Source: an uncultured Paracoccus sp.
GTDB taxonomy: Bacteria > Pseudomonadota > Alphaproteobacteria > Rhodobacterales > Rhodobacteraceae
NCBI RefSeq assembly: GCF_947487305.1
Contig: NZ_CANKWH010000001.1
Coordinates: 248,001-312,000 of the forward strand
DNA: 64,000 bases
Direction of reading: 5' to 3'
Each line of letters begins with the position of its first letter. The first letter of the stretch is position 1. The notes beneath the pieces were generated by a model that had not been told where the DNA came from, ran no database searches, and worked only from the letters and a program-made list of their open reading frames with translations. Positions 52,120 to 60,551 of this stretch are shown here, in pieces. The position numbers and the translations under genes are program-made.

Positions 52120-54030
52120 ATGATCCGCGCCCCGAACAGTGATGAGACCCGCGCCGAACTGACCCGTTCGGGACTGAACCTGATCGGTCAGGCGCTGTCG
52201 ATCTTTGACGCCGACCTGCGGCTTGCGGTGGCGAACCTGCAATACCAGGCGATGTTCGACCTGCCCGACGAGCTGACCCGGCCCGGCGCCAGTTTCGAGG
52301 CGACCATCCGCTATCTGGTTCATCGCGGCGAATACGGGCCTCAGGACGATCCCGAGGCGGCCATCGCCTTCCGCGTCAAACAGGCCGCCACCTTCGAGCC
52401 GCATTACTTCGAACGTCCGCGCGCCAATGGCCGCTGGATCGCGGTCGAGGGCGCGCCGCTTGGCGAGGGCGGCTGGATCACCGTCTATACCGACATCACC
52501 GACACCAAGCGGCAGGAATCGCTCTTGCGCGCACGCTCCGAGGAGTTGAGCGAGCAGGTGCTGGACCATGCCGAGCGGCTGGCCGCCGCCAACCGCGAAC
52601 TGGCCGCCACCAACGCCGCTTTGCAAGAGGCGCAGCGCATCCTGACCGCCAGCGAGGCGCGCATCCGGCAAGTGACCGAAATGGTCCCGGCCCATATCGC
52701 CCATGTCGATGCCAGCTATCGCTACAGCTTCTCGAACCGCCAGCAGCCGCTGGTCTTTCCCGGCACCTCGGACCGGATCACCGGGCTGCATGTCGCCGAG
52801 GCGCTGGGGCCGCAGACCTTTGCCACGCTGAAACCCTGGCTCGACCGCGCGCTGACCGGCGAGCCGCAGGTCTTCGAGATGACCCACCAGCCCTCGGGCC
52901 GCCGCATCCGCATCGCCCTGACCCCGGACCGGACCGGACAGGGGGTCTATGTCCTCTCGACCGATGTCAGCGCCGAGGTTCAGGTGCGCGAGGCGATCAG
53001 CCATGCCGGCAAGCGCAGCCTTGCGGCGCGGCTGACCTCGGGCATGGCGCATGATTTCGGCAACCTGCTGACCATCATCCTCGGGCTGCAGGGGCGGCTG
53101 GCGGGGCTGGACCTGCCGGGGACGGCGGGCGCGGATGTGCAGGCGACGCTGGCGGCGGCGCGGCGGGGCGCCCAACTGCTCAACCGCCTCGCCAGCATCA
53201 GCCTGCCGCGCGATCTCAGCTTCCAGCCGGTCAGCCTGCCGGCGCTGCTGAACGAGGTGGCCACGCTCGCGCGCCCCTCGCTGGCCGAGGGGGTGGTGCT
53301 GTCCGTCGAGTCTGCGCTGGACGATGCCCCGCTGCTGCTCGATCCCGGCGCGTTGCAGGATTCGCTTCTGAACCTGATCCTCAACGCCAATGCGGCGCTA
53401 TCCGGCCCCGGCACCATCACGCTGACCGCCCTGCCCCGTGGCGGCTGGCTGCGTATCATGGTCGAGGATAGCGGCCCGGGCTTCTCGTCCGAGGCGCTGA
53501 CCCGCGCGACCGAACCCTTCTACTCCACCAAGCAGGGACAGGGATCGGGGCTGGGCCTGTCGATGGTCTATGACCAGACGAAACTGGCCGGTGGCACCCT
53601 CAGGCTGGACAATACCGGGACCGGCGCAAGGGTGACGCTGAGCCTGCCCTTGCGCCGGGTGGCGCGGCAAATCGTTTTGCTGGTCGAGGATGACGACACC
53701 ATCCGCACCGAGGTCCGCGCCATGCTGACCGGACTCGGCCATGCGGTGATCGAGGCTGCCAGCCTGACCGAGGCGCAGGCGCTGACCGACCTGCCCGGCC
53801 TGACGCTGATCCTGTCGGACCTGCAACTGGGCGACGGGCTGGGGCTGGACCTGTCGCGCGCCGGCCTGCCCCTGGTGCTGATGACCTCGCTGCCGCCGGG
53901 CGATCCCCTGCGCGCAACCGCCACCGCCCCGGTGCTCACAAAACCCTTCGATGCCGACCGGCTGGCGGGCGCGCTGGCCGATGCCGCTTGCCGTGCCGCC
54001 CCCGACGCGCCAGAAGACCCCCATGACTGA
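52120..54030 (+). CDS. PAS-domain hybrid sensor histidine kinase
   Basis: Cytosolic hybrid kinase of 636 residues without membrane segments. A PAS fold lies near 15-130 (SIFDADLRLAVANLQYQAMF and ITVYTDITDTKRQE). A coiled coil at about 133-180 and a second PAS (185-290) follow. The H-box SGMAHDFGNLLTIILGLQG has His311; the N-box LILNANAAL, EDSGPGF and GSGLGLSMVYD form the ATPase domain. A C-terminal receiver begins LLVEDDDTIRTEV with the phospho-Asp in LSDLQLGDG. It overlaps the next response regulator by eight bases, so the phosphate probably passes to that protein. Confidence 0.9.
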   Translation: MIRAPNSDETRAELTRSGLNLIGQALSIFDADLRLAVANLQYQAMFDLPDELTRPGASFEATIRYLVHRGEYGPQDDPEAAIAFRVKQAATFEPHYFERPRANGRWIAVEGAPLGEGGWITVYTDITDTKRQESLLRARSEELSEQVLDHAERLAAANRELAATNAALQEAQRILTASEARIRQVTEMVPAHIAHVDASYRYSFSNRQQPLVFPGTSDRITGLHVAEALGPQTFATLKPWLDRALTGEPQVFEMTHQPSGRRIRIALTPDRTGQGVYVLSTDVSAEVQVREAISHAGKRSLAARLTSGMAHDFGNLLTIILGLQGRLAGLDLPGTAGADVQATLAAARRGAQLLNRLASISLPRDLSFQPVSLPALLNEVATLARPSLAEGVVLSVESALDDAPLLLDPGALQDSLLNLILNANAALSGPGTITLTALPRGGWLRIMVEDSGPGFSSEALTRATEPFYSTKQGQGSGLGLSMVYDQTKLAGGTLRLDNTGTGARVTLSLPLRRVARQIVLLVEDDDTIRTEVRAMLTGLGHAVIEAASLTEAQALTDLPGLTLILSDLQLGDGLGLDLSRAGLPLVLMTSLPPGDPLRATATAPVLTKPFDADRLAGALADAACRAAPDAPEDPHD

Positions 54031-54730
54031 CGCGCCCCTGATCGCCATTCTGGATGACGAGCCCGAGATCCGCCGCCTGCTCTCAGGTGCGCTGGAGGAG
54101 GCGGGCTTTCGCACCGCCAGTTTCGCCCGCGCCACCGAGTTCGAGGCCGCCCTGCGCCGCATCACCCCCGAGGCCTGCCTGATCGATCTGGGCCTGCCCG
54201 ACCGCGACGGTCTGGCGCTGGTGCATCGGCTGGCGCGAGAATCGGGGGCAGCGATCATCATCATCTCGGGCCGGGCGCAGGTGCAGGACCGCATCACCGG
54301 GCTGGAACTGGGCGCGGATGATTACATCATCAAGCCCTTCGAGACCGCCGAGGTGGTGGCCCGCATCCGCGCGCGGCTGCGCAAGCCCGCCGCCGCCGCC
54401 AGCGCCGAGCGCAGCGACAACCGCATCCGCTTTGCCGGCTGGACCGCCGATTTCGACAGCTACATGCTGATCGCCCCGGATGGTGCGGAAACGCCGATCA
54501 GCCATGCCGAGGCGGAACTGCTGCGCATCTTTCTGGACAGCCCGCGCCGGCTGATCACCCGCAACCAGATGCTCGAGGCGCTTGGCGGCACGGCGGGGGA
54601 AAGCTTTGACCGGGCGATGGATGTGCGCATCTCGCGCCTGCGCGGCAAGCTGGGCGAAGACCCGAAAAACCCGCGCCTGATCAAGACGATCTATGGCGCG
54701 GGTTATATCTTTCTGGCGGAACTGGGCTAG
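54023..54730 (+). CDS. OmpR-family response regulator
   Basis: Receiver and winged-helix regulator of 235 residues. IAILDDEPEIRR gives the acidic residues, Asp55 in CLIDLGLPDRDGL is phosphorylated, GADDYIIKPFETAEVVARI carries the Lys, and VRISRLRGKLGEDPKNPRLI is the DNA-binding wing region, as in TorR-type proteins. The ATG lies inside the kinase gene end (ATGACTGA). The regulated genes are not identifiable here. It is convergent with the inositol monophosphatase gene. Confidence 0.93.
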   Translation: MTDAPLIAILDDEPEIRRLLSGALEEAGFRTASFARATEFEAALRRITPEACLIDLGLPDRDGLALVHRLARESGAAIIIISGRAQVQDRITGLELGADDYIIKPFETAEVVARIRARLRKPAAAASAERSDNRIRFAGWTADFDSYMLIAPDGAETPISHAEAELLRIFLDSPRRLITRNQMLEALGGTAGESFDRAMDVRISRLRGKLGEDPKNPRLIKTIYGAGYIFLAELG

Positions 54731-54738
54731 TCGCGCGA

Positions 54739-55527
54739 TCAGTCCCGCGCCCGGATGACCTTGGCGAAAGTGTCGAAGATGGTGGCATTGGCGGCGACGA
54801 TGCGGCCCGATTCCAGCACGTGATCGCCCTCGCGCAGCCCCTCGGCGAAACCGCCGGCCTCGCGCACCATGAGGATGCCCGCTGCGACATCCCAGGGGAA
54901 AATGCCGCGTTCCCAGTAGCCGTCGTAACGGCCGGCGGCGACATAGGCCAGATCCAGCGAGGCCGCGCCCCAGCGGCGCACGCCGGCGGTCAGCGGCATC
55001 AGCCGGGCCAGGTCCTGCAGCGTCGCGGGCAAGGTGCCGCGGCCGCCGAAGGGAACACCGGTGGCAAAGATCGACTCGATCATCCGCCCGCGCGACGAGA
55101 CCCTGAGGCGCTGGTCGTTCATGAAGGCGCCGCCGCCCTTTTCGGCCACGAACATCTCGTCCTTGGCCGGGTCAAAGATCACCGCCGCGACGATCTCGCC
55201 CTTGTGCTCCAGCGCGATCGAGACCGCCCAATGCGGCAGGCCGTGCAGGAAGTTGGTGGTGCCGTCCAGCGGATCGACGATCCAGCGCCGGGTCGGGTCC
55301 TCGCCCGCCTCCTCGCCGGTTTCCTCGCCCAGCCAGCCATAGTTCGGGCGCGCGCCGCGCAGTTCTTCCTTGATGATCCGCTCGGCCTCGCGGTCGGCGC
55401 GGCTGACGAAATCGCCCGCACCCTTGACGCTGACCTGCAGGTTCTCGACCTCGCGGAAATCCTTGACGAGGCTGCGGCCGGCCTTGCGGGCAGCCTTGAT
55501 CATGACGTTCATATTGGCGCTGAGCAT
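54739..55527 (-). CDS. Inositol monophosphatase family protein
   Basis: Mg-dependent phosphomonoesterase of 262 residues. GEETGEE supplies a metal ligand, WIVDPLDGTTNFLHGLPHW is the family signature, and FPWDVAAGILMVREAGG is the second motif. Possible substrates include inositol-1-phosphate, 3'-phosphoadenosine phosphates or sugar phosphates; the family (SuhB-like) also has an RNA-related role in E. coli. ATG 55527 has CAGGAG and is preferred to 55566. Confidence 0.93.
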   Translation of the reverse strand: MLSANMNVMIKAARKAGRSLVKDFREVENLQVSVKGAGDFVSRADREAERIIKEELRGARPNYGWLGEETGEEAGEDPTRRWIVDPLDGTTNFLHGLPHWAVSIALEHKGEIVAAVIFDPAKDEMFVAEKGGGAFMNDQRLRVSSRGRMIESIFATGVPFGGRGTLPATLQDLARLMPLTAGVRRWGAASLDLAYVAAGRYDGYWERGIFPWDVAAGILMVREAGGFAEGLREGDHVLESGRIVAANATIFDTFAKVIRARD

Positions 55528-55696
55528 ATGCGGACTCCTGTCGGGTTGCGCGCCTCTTAGGCGCATGGGGCAGGAAAGTGAAGCACCCTAGAAATCATCA
55601 CGGTTTTTCTGGTGTTTTTGCTTTGTTCCAAGGTCAACCGATGATACCATATGATGTGTGCGATTGGGTCGCACTACACCATTGATAGGAAAAACC

Positions 55697-55891
55697 ATGG
55701 CTAAGATGAGTAGAAGTGCGAGGACGGGTAAGTTCGTGACCAAGAGCTATGCCAAGGCACACCCGAGAACCACACTGAACGAGACCCGTGGAGGCGGGAA
55801 AACAGGATCATCGAGGAGTGCAATCAGCGGTCGCTTCGTAACTGACGCTTACGCACGTCGGAACCCGTCAAGAACGGTCACTGAAAGCTAG
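55697..55891 (+). CDS. Small basic protein with two copies of a 26-residue repeat
   Basis: Protein of 64 residues, pI clearly basic. Residues 5-30 and 39-64 are two copies of one unit, identical at 13 of 26 positions: SRSA-x-x-G-(K/R)-FVT-x-x-YA-x-x-(H/N)-P, then TxxE. They are joined by RGGGKTGS. I recall short bacterial proteins with the GRFVT motif that carry the misleading name multidrug transporter; there is no membrane segment here. The gene and its leader are lower in G+C than their neighbours and use AGA, AGG, ACA and GTA-type codons avoided elsewhere in the window, suggesting transfer. ATG 55697 has AGGA five to eight bases upstream. Confidence 0.75.
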   Translation: MAKMSRSARTGKFVTKSYAKAHPRTTLNETRGGGKTGSSRSAISGRFVTDAYARRNPSRTVTES

Positions 55892-55900
55892 TTCTGCGGC

Positions 55901-56806
55901 TCAGCCCCTCAGCATCCTGACCGGCTCGGTCCGCGCCAGCCGCAGCACATGCGCCATATAGGGCTGCGACAGGTCGTCGTCCCTGACCGCCGCGTAAAGC
56001 CGGCGCAGCATTCCGCCCTGCCCCAGAGGCAGCATCGCCAGTTCGGGATTGGCGGCATGGCGGCGCAGCACCCAGTCGGGCATGACCGCCACACCGCGGC
56101 CCGAGGCGACCAGCATCAAGGCCACATCGGTCAGCTCGACCTTGCGGTGATGGGCGGGTTCGACCCCGGCGGGGGTCAGGAACTGGCTGAACACATCCAG
56201 CCGCGCCCGGTCCATCGGATAGGAGATCAGCGTCTGCTCGGCGAGGTCCTCCGGCTCGACAAAGCCCTTCTCGACCAGCGGATGCCCGGCGGGCACGACC
56301 ATCGTCGGCGAATAGTCGAACAAGGGCGCGAAGGTCACGTCCGGCACCTCCTCGGGGTCCGAGGAGATGACCAGATCGACCTGTTCCCGCGCCAAGGCCG
56401 GCAGCGCGCCAAAGGCGAGGCCAAGGCGGATGTCCACATCGACATCCGGCCAGGTGCGGCGGAACTGGTCGAGCACCGGCAGAAGCCAGTCGAAACAGGC
56501 ATGACATTCCATGGCGATATGCAGCCGCCCGACCCGGCCCATCTCGACGCCCTTGAACTCGGCCTCGGTGGCGGCGACCATCGGCAGGACCTGCTCGGCC
56601 AGCCGCAGAAGCCGCATCCCGGCGGCGGACAGCCGCATGGGCTTGGCGCGGCGGACGAACAACTCGACCCCGGCCTGGTCCTCCAGCCCCTTGATCTGAT
56701 GGGACAGCGCCGACTGGGTGATGTTCAGCACATCGGCGGCGCGGGCGAGACCGCCCTGTTCGTGGACGGCGCGGACGGTGCGCAGATGGCGCAGTTCGAG
56801 ATGCAT
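55901..56806 (-). CDS. metR: LysR-type regulator of methionine metabolism, MetR
   Basis: LysR protein of 301 residues. From memory it aligns with E. coli MetR along its length: MHLELRHLRTVRAV, the HTH with TQSALSHQIKGLE, IAMECHACFDWLLPVLDQFR (IECHSC-WLTP in E. coli) and QTLISYPMDRARLDVFSQFL. MetR senses homocysteine and activates methionine genes, including metF. It is divergent from metF, with two MetR-like boxes between; one starts five bases before its own ATG, implying autorepression. No Shine-Dalgarno is obvious. Confidence 0.88.
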   Translation of the reverse strand: MHLELRHLRTVRAVHEQGGLARAADVLNITQSALSHQIKGLEDQAGVELFVRRAKPMRLSAAGMRLLRLAEQVLPMVAATEAEFKGVEMGRVGRLHIAMECHACFDWLLPVLDQFRRTWPDVDVDIRLGLAFGALPALAREQVDLVISSDPEEVPDVTFAPLFDYSPTMVVPAGHPLVEKGFVEPEDLAEQTLISYPMDRARLDVFSQFLTPAGVEPAHHRKVELTDVALMLVASGRGVAVMPDWVLRRHAANPELAMLPLGQGGMLRRLYAAVRDDDLSQPYMAHVLRLARTEPVRMLRG

Positions 56807-56811
56807 GGTGT

Positions 56812-56855
56812 TGAGCCGATTTCATGACAATCTTGAGAAACATGAATTTGTCTCA
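56812..56855 (+). promoter_or_regulatory. Two MetR-box-like operators between metR and metF
   Basis: The known MetR consensus is TGAA-N5-TTCA. Two sites each match seven of the eight defined bases: TGAG-CCGAT-TTCA (56812-56824) and TGAA-TTTGT-CTCA (56843-56855), 31 bp apart, about three turns. The TTCATG and CATGAA half sites (56821, 56841) make a further inverted repeat between them. Confidence 0.6.
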
Positions 56856-56899
56856 CGTCGCCGCGCATGGCACAAGGGCCTCAAGAAAAGGGAATCGCC

Positions 56900-57793
56900 A
56901 TGACCACGCCGACCATCACCACCGCCCCGAAGATCAGCTTCGAATTCTTCCCGCCGAAAACGCTCGAGGCGTCTTTCGCGCTGTGGGAAACCGCGCGGGC
57001 GCTGGCACCGATGGAACCCGATTTCGTCTCGGTCACCTATGGCGCCGGCGGCACCACCCGGCAACTGACCCATGAGGCGGTGACGACCATCCAGAAAAAC
57101 TACGGCGTGACCGTCGCCGCCCATCTGACCTGCGTCGATGCCTCGCGCGAGGAAACGCTGGCCATCGTGCAATCCTATGCCGATGCCGGGGTGCGCGAGA
57201 TCGTGGCGCTGCGCGGCGATGCGCCGAAAGGCGCCGACCGCTTCACCGCCCATCCCGAGGGCTTTGCCAATTCGATCGAGCTGATCGAGGCGATCGCGGC
57301 GCGGGGCGACATGACCATCCGCGTCGGCGCCTATCCCGAGCCGCATCCCGACACGCAGGGCGGCACCGATGCCGATGTGGCCTGGCTGAAGCGCAAGATC
57401 GACGCCGGTGCCACCAGCGCCATCACCCAGTTCTTCTTCGAGGCCGAGACCTTCTTCCGCTTCCGCGACAAATGCGAGAAGGCCGGCATCACCGCACCGA
57501 TCATTCCCGGCATCCTGCCGATCCAGAGCTGGGCCGGTGCAAAACGGTTTGCGGCCATGTGCGGCACCTCGGTCCCGCAATGGGCCGATGACGCCTTCAC
57601 CGCCGCCGCCCGCGATGGCGAGGGCCGGACCGAGCTGCTGGCCACCGCCGTCTGCACCGAACTTTGCGACAACCTGCTGAAAGGCGGCGTCGACCGGCTG
57701 CATTTCTACACGCTGAACCGCCCGGGCCTGACCCGCGACGTCTGCGCCGCCCTGGGCATCCAGCCGGTGCGCGAGTTGAAGGCGGTGGCGTAG
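56900..57793 (+). CDS. metF: 5,10-methylenetetrahydrofolate reductase
   Basis: Makes 5-methyltetrahydrofolate for methionine synthesis, using FAD and NADH. The 297 residues show ISFEFFPPKTLEASF with the catalytic Glu, VTYGAGGTTRQLTHE, VAAHLTCVDASREE, IVALRGDAPKG, and QFFFEAETFFRFRDKCEKAG with the folate-site Gln. ATG 56900 follows AAAAGGGAA. Regulation by MetR is expected. It is followed by a long hairpin and palindromic repeats in the convergent intergenic space. Confidence 0.97.
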   Translation: MTTPTITTAPKISFEFFPPKTLEASFALWETARALAPMEPDFVSVTYGAGGTTRQLTHEAVTTIQKNYGVTVAAHLTCVDASREETLAIVQSYADAGVREIVALRGDAPKGADRFTAHPEGFANSIELIEAIAARGDMTIRVGAYPEPHPDTQGGTDADVAWLKRKIDAGATSAITQFFFEAETFFRFRDKCEKAGITAPIIPGILPIQSWAGAKRFAAMCGTSVPQWADDAFTAAARDGEGRTELLATAVCTELCDNLLKGGVDRLHFYTLNRPGLTRDVCAALGIQPVRELKAVA

Positions 57794-57810
57794 GGCCGAG
57801 GGCCTGACGG

Positions 57811-57852
57811 CATGACAGCGGCGGTCGCCGAAAGGCGGCCGCCGATGTCATG
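57811..57852 (+). terminator. Long GAAA-capped hairpin after metF
   Basis: The 19-base arms 57811-57829 and 57834-57852 pair with a single G-A mismatch (57818/57845) and one G-U, closed by a GAAA tetraloop. It begins 18 bases after the metF stop and has no T tract, so it is either a Rho-type end or a stabilising 3' structure. Confidence 0.6.
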
Positions 57853-57872
57853 TGTGACAGAGGGCCGACCGA

Positions 57873-58040
57873 GGGCCAGCGTCCGACCGCGGGGGGACGC
57901 TGAGGCAGTTGATCTGTGAACCTTTATGGCGCCGCCACATCGAACGGCTGTTCGGCGCGGGTCGGTGAAAAAGCGTCCGCCCGGGGGGCGGTCGGACGCT
58001 GGCCCGGCGCGCTTCGCGCTCGATTCCGGGCCAGGTCTGC
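57873..58040. repeat. Inverted pair of palindromic repeats, copies B and C
   Basis: An 18-bp sequence at 57873-57890 recurs as its exact reverse complement at 57988-58005, 97 bases apart. On the minus strand, 58040-57966 is copy B of the repeat at 8071-8140. Copy B ends in an AGCGTCCG/CGGACGCT hairpin plus five T (57977-57968 side), which can terminate the DUF2235 gene. Copy C (57873-57902) is shorter and oriented toward metF. The arrangement resembles a REP pair (BIME). Confidence 0.65.
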
Positions 58041-58059
58041 CGATCCGCGCTCGCGTATT

Positions 58060-59205
58060 TCAGGCCGGCTTGCCCTCATCCATCGACGGCAGGTCCGGAA
58101 GCACCGGCAACTCCACGCTCTCGGGCGTGGCGCGGCGCAGGCGGCGGCGTTTGGGCGCGGCGAACTGGGCCAGATGCCGGGTCAGGATCGCCGGGCCGGG
58201 ATAGGGCAGCGGCACCGAGGGGTGCAGCGTCTCGGTCGCCTCGCGGCCGGCCAGACGCGGTGCGCGGGCGAGGAAGGCCTTGCCCCAGCGCCGCCAGTTG
58301 CCGATCGAGGGCGCAGTGGCATCAGTGGGGAAATGCCGCCGCCAGCCATCGGGAAGCGGCAGGCCCACGGCCTCGGCCCGTTCCATCATCCAGACGAGCG
58401 GGATATTGGCCAGTGGCCGGGCGAACTCCAGCCCCGACAATTGCCCGCCGATATCGGCATGGGCCCCCTTGAACCAGACCTGTTCGATCCGCCCGGCATC
58501 GCTGGCATCGTCCCAGAGGATCGGCGCGAAGGCCGCCCGGGTTTCATCCAGCGCCAGCGCCTGAAAGCCGAAATCGACATGCGCGCCCAGATGCGCGTCG
58601 TGGAACCGGTGGCGCGGCTCGCTGAGCATCCACAGCATCGGCAGGCGTATGCCAAGCGCCATCACCGTGTCGAAACAGCCGACCATGCGGATCTGCACAT
58701 GGTCATGGCAGCGGCTGCGCCGGAACGCCTCGAGCGATTGCGGATTGCCGCCGCCCTGGTAATAGCGCCAGGCCAACCGGATATGCCGCTCGGTCGCGTG
58801 GCGGTCGCGCAGAAGGCCGATCCGCCCGATCATTCCCGCAAGGCTGCGCACGGCGAATGCCCCACGCGAATAGCCCAGCAGATAGACGGAATCGCCCGGC
58901 GCATAGCCCGAGGCCAGCCAGCCATAGGCTTGGGTGATGCGCAGCTCCATCCCGCGTCCCGACGCCAGTTCCGGCAGCATCCGCCAATTGTCCAGCTGCT
59001 GCCCGGCGGCGTAATGCAGTCGCAATCGGCCCGCATCGGCGGGCAGATGCCCCAGCCGGCCGCGCAGGGCGGCATAGATGCGGCCGATCGCGCTGCGGCG
59101 ACCTTCGGTCAGGGACGCGAAGGTGCCGTCGATCAGGATGACATGGGTGACGGGGGGCCGTCTGGGGGCAAGCGGTTGGGGGGCAAGGGGTTGCACGGGG
59201 GACAC
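58060..59205 (-). CDS. DUF2235 alpha/beta-hydrolase (Tle1-like)
   Basis: Predicted lipase-type hydrolase of 381 residues. The nucleophile elbow GYSRGAF has Ser113; VGCFDTVMALG carries the likely Asp and WFKGAHADIGGQ the likely His. THVILIDGTFASL is the DUF2235 N-terminal signature. The family includes type VI secretion phospholipase effectors (Tle1), but no secretion genes, VgrG or immunity gene are adjacent, so a housekeeping esterase is equally likely. Start GTG 59205 has no good Shine-Dalgarno; GTG 59196 is another option. The C-terminus is basic. Confidence 0.83.
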   Translation of the reverse strand: MSPVQPLAPQPLAPRRPPVTHVILIDGTFASLTEGRRSAIGRIYAALRGRLGHLPADAGRLRLHYAAGQQLDNWRMLPELASGRGMELRITQAYGWLASGYAPGDSVYLLGYSRGAFAVRSLAGMIGRIGLLRDRHATERHIRLAWRYYQGGGNPQSLEAFRRSRCHDHVQIRMVGCFDTVMALGIRLPMLWMLSEPRHRFHDAHLGAHVDFGFQALALDETRAAFAPILWDDASDAGRIEQVWFKGAHADIGGQLSGLEFARPLANIPLVWMMERAEAVGLPLPDGWRRHFPTDATAPSIGNWRRWGKAFLARAPRLAGREATETLHPSVPLPYPGPAILTRHLAQFAAPKRRRLRRATPESVELPVLPDLPSMDEGKPA

Positions 59206-59265
59206 TCGGAAAGCTGGACTGAATGGTCAACAAATCCAGCGTAACACGAGTCGGTCAAAAATCTA

Positions 59266-60420
59266 TCACGCGAGTGACATTACCGTTGCGTGACTCATCA
59301 GACCGAAGCCGTTGAAGCGCGTATTCGTCACCGTCGAATAGGCACCGATGCCGTGGACGATGACGTAATCGCCTTCTGCGATATCCTCGGGCAAAGTCAG
59401 CTCGCCCGGCAGGCGATCGACCGAATCACAGGTCGGGCCGAAGATCACCCGGCTCTGCGGTTCGCCCTCGCGCGGCTTGCCCTGCGGGGTCAGCACCTGC
59501 AGCCGGTCGATATTGCCGATGATCGGCAGTTCCGCCAGCCCGCCATAGACGCCATCGTTCAGGAAGACGCTGCTGCCATCGCGCAGCGCCTTCACCCGGG
59601 TGATCAGCGCATAGGCATCGGCGCAAAGGCCCCGGCCCGGCTCGCAGACGAGATCGGGGCGGTCGTCGCCAAAGGTCTCGGCGACGGTCTCGCCGATCTC
59701 GGTGAAGATCGCCTCCAGGTCGGGCTCGACGCCCACGACGCGATGCGAAGGGAAGCCGCCACCGACATTCAGCCGCTTGGCCTTGACGCCCGCCATTTCG
59801 CAGATCTCGCCCGCCACCCGGATATAGCTTTCCCAAGCAATCGGGTCGGTGCATTGCGTGCCCGGATGGAAGGTCAGCGAGGGGGTATAGCCGCGCGCCG
59901 CGACCGCCGCCAGCAGCTCGGCCGCCAGTTCCGGCGTGGCGCCGAATTTCGAGCCGAAGTCATAGGCCGCGCCCAGCACCGGCAACTTGAAGCGGGGCGA
60001 GATCTCGACCGGGCCGTGATCGGTTTCGGTCGGCACGCGGGCGAAAAGCTTGTCCAGTTCGGACTGGCTGTCGACCGACCAGGCGCGGATGCCGGCCTTC
60101 ACCGCATGGTCGATCTCCCATCCGGCGCGGACCGGGTTGTGGTAATGCCGCGCGGCGGCGGGGGACATCCGGCCGATCAGGTCGATCTCGAAGGGCGAGG
60201 CCACGTCGAAACCCTTGATCCCTGCCGCCAGCAGGTTCTGAATCACCACCTCTTCGGGGTTCGACTTGACCGCATAGGTCACCAGCCCGGGAAAGCCCGC
60301 GACGAAGCGCCGGGCGGTCTCCTGTAGGGCCGACGGCGCGAAGGCCATCACCGGGTGATCCGGCTTCATGTGCCGGATGATGTCGGCGGGATTATCCCAG
60401 ACGGTCTTGTTCTGTCCCAT
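59266..60420 (-). CDS. Ornithine/lysine decarboxylase, fold-type III (eukaryotic-like)
   Basis: PLP decarboxylase of 384 residues making putrescine (or cadaverine). TYAVKSNP has the PLP Lys52, SLTFHPGTQC and LNVGGGFPSH form the phosphate side, and CEPGRGLCADAY and GPTCDSVDRL (active-site Cys donated across the dimer) complete the two half sites. The short length matches the alphaproteobacterial form related to eukaryotic ODC. ATG 60420 follows GAAAGG, preferred to 60465. It is divergent from an Lrp/AsnC regulator that probably controls it. Confidence 0.92.
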   Translation of the reverse strand: MGQNKTVWDNPADIIRHMKPDHPVMAFAPSALQETARRFVAGFPGLVTYAVKSNPEEVVIQNLLAAGIKGFDVASPFEIDLIGRMSPAAARHYHNPVRAGWEIDHAVKAGIRAWSVDSQSELDKLFARVPTETDHGPVEISPRFKLPVLGAAYDFGSKFGATPELAAELLAAVAARGYTPSLTFHPGTQCTDPIAWESYIRVAGEICEMAGVKAKRLNVGGGFPSHRVVGVEPDLEAIFTEIGETVAETFGDDRPDLVCEPGRGLCADAYALITRVKALRDGSSVFLNDGVYGGLAELPIIGNIDRLQVLTPQGKPREGEPQSRVIFGPTCDSVDRLPGELTLPEDIAEGDYVIVHGIGAYSTVTNTRFNGFGLMSHATVMSLA

Positions 60421-60551
60421 TGGTGGCCTTTCCTTCTGTTCGTCCCGCAACCAAGAATGGCGCATATAGGTTCCGATTTCACCGATGAATATGGTAGAAT
60501 TGTGTCACGCTTCGGTTATTTTGACGAACCACCCAGCAGACTGAGGGATTC

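Noticed and set aside
57873..58005. MITE or insertion sequence bounded by the 18-bp inverted repeats
   Set aside because: No target duplication at the ends, and the arms are explained as two opposed copies of a palindromic repeat also found at 8.1 kb.
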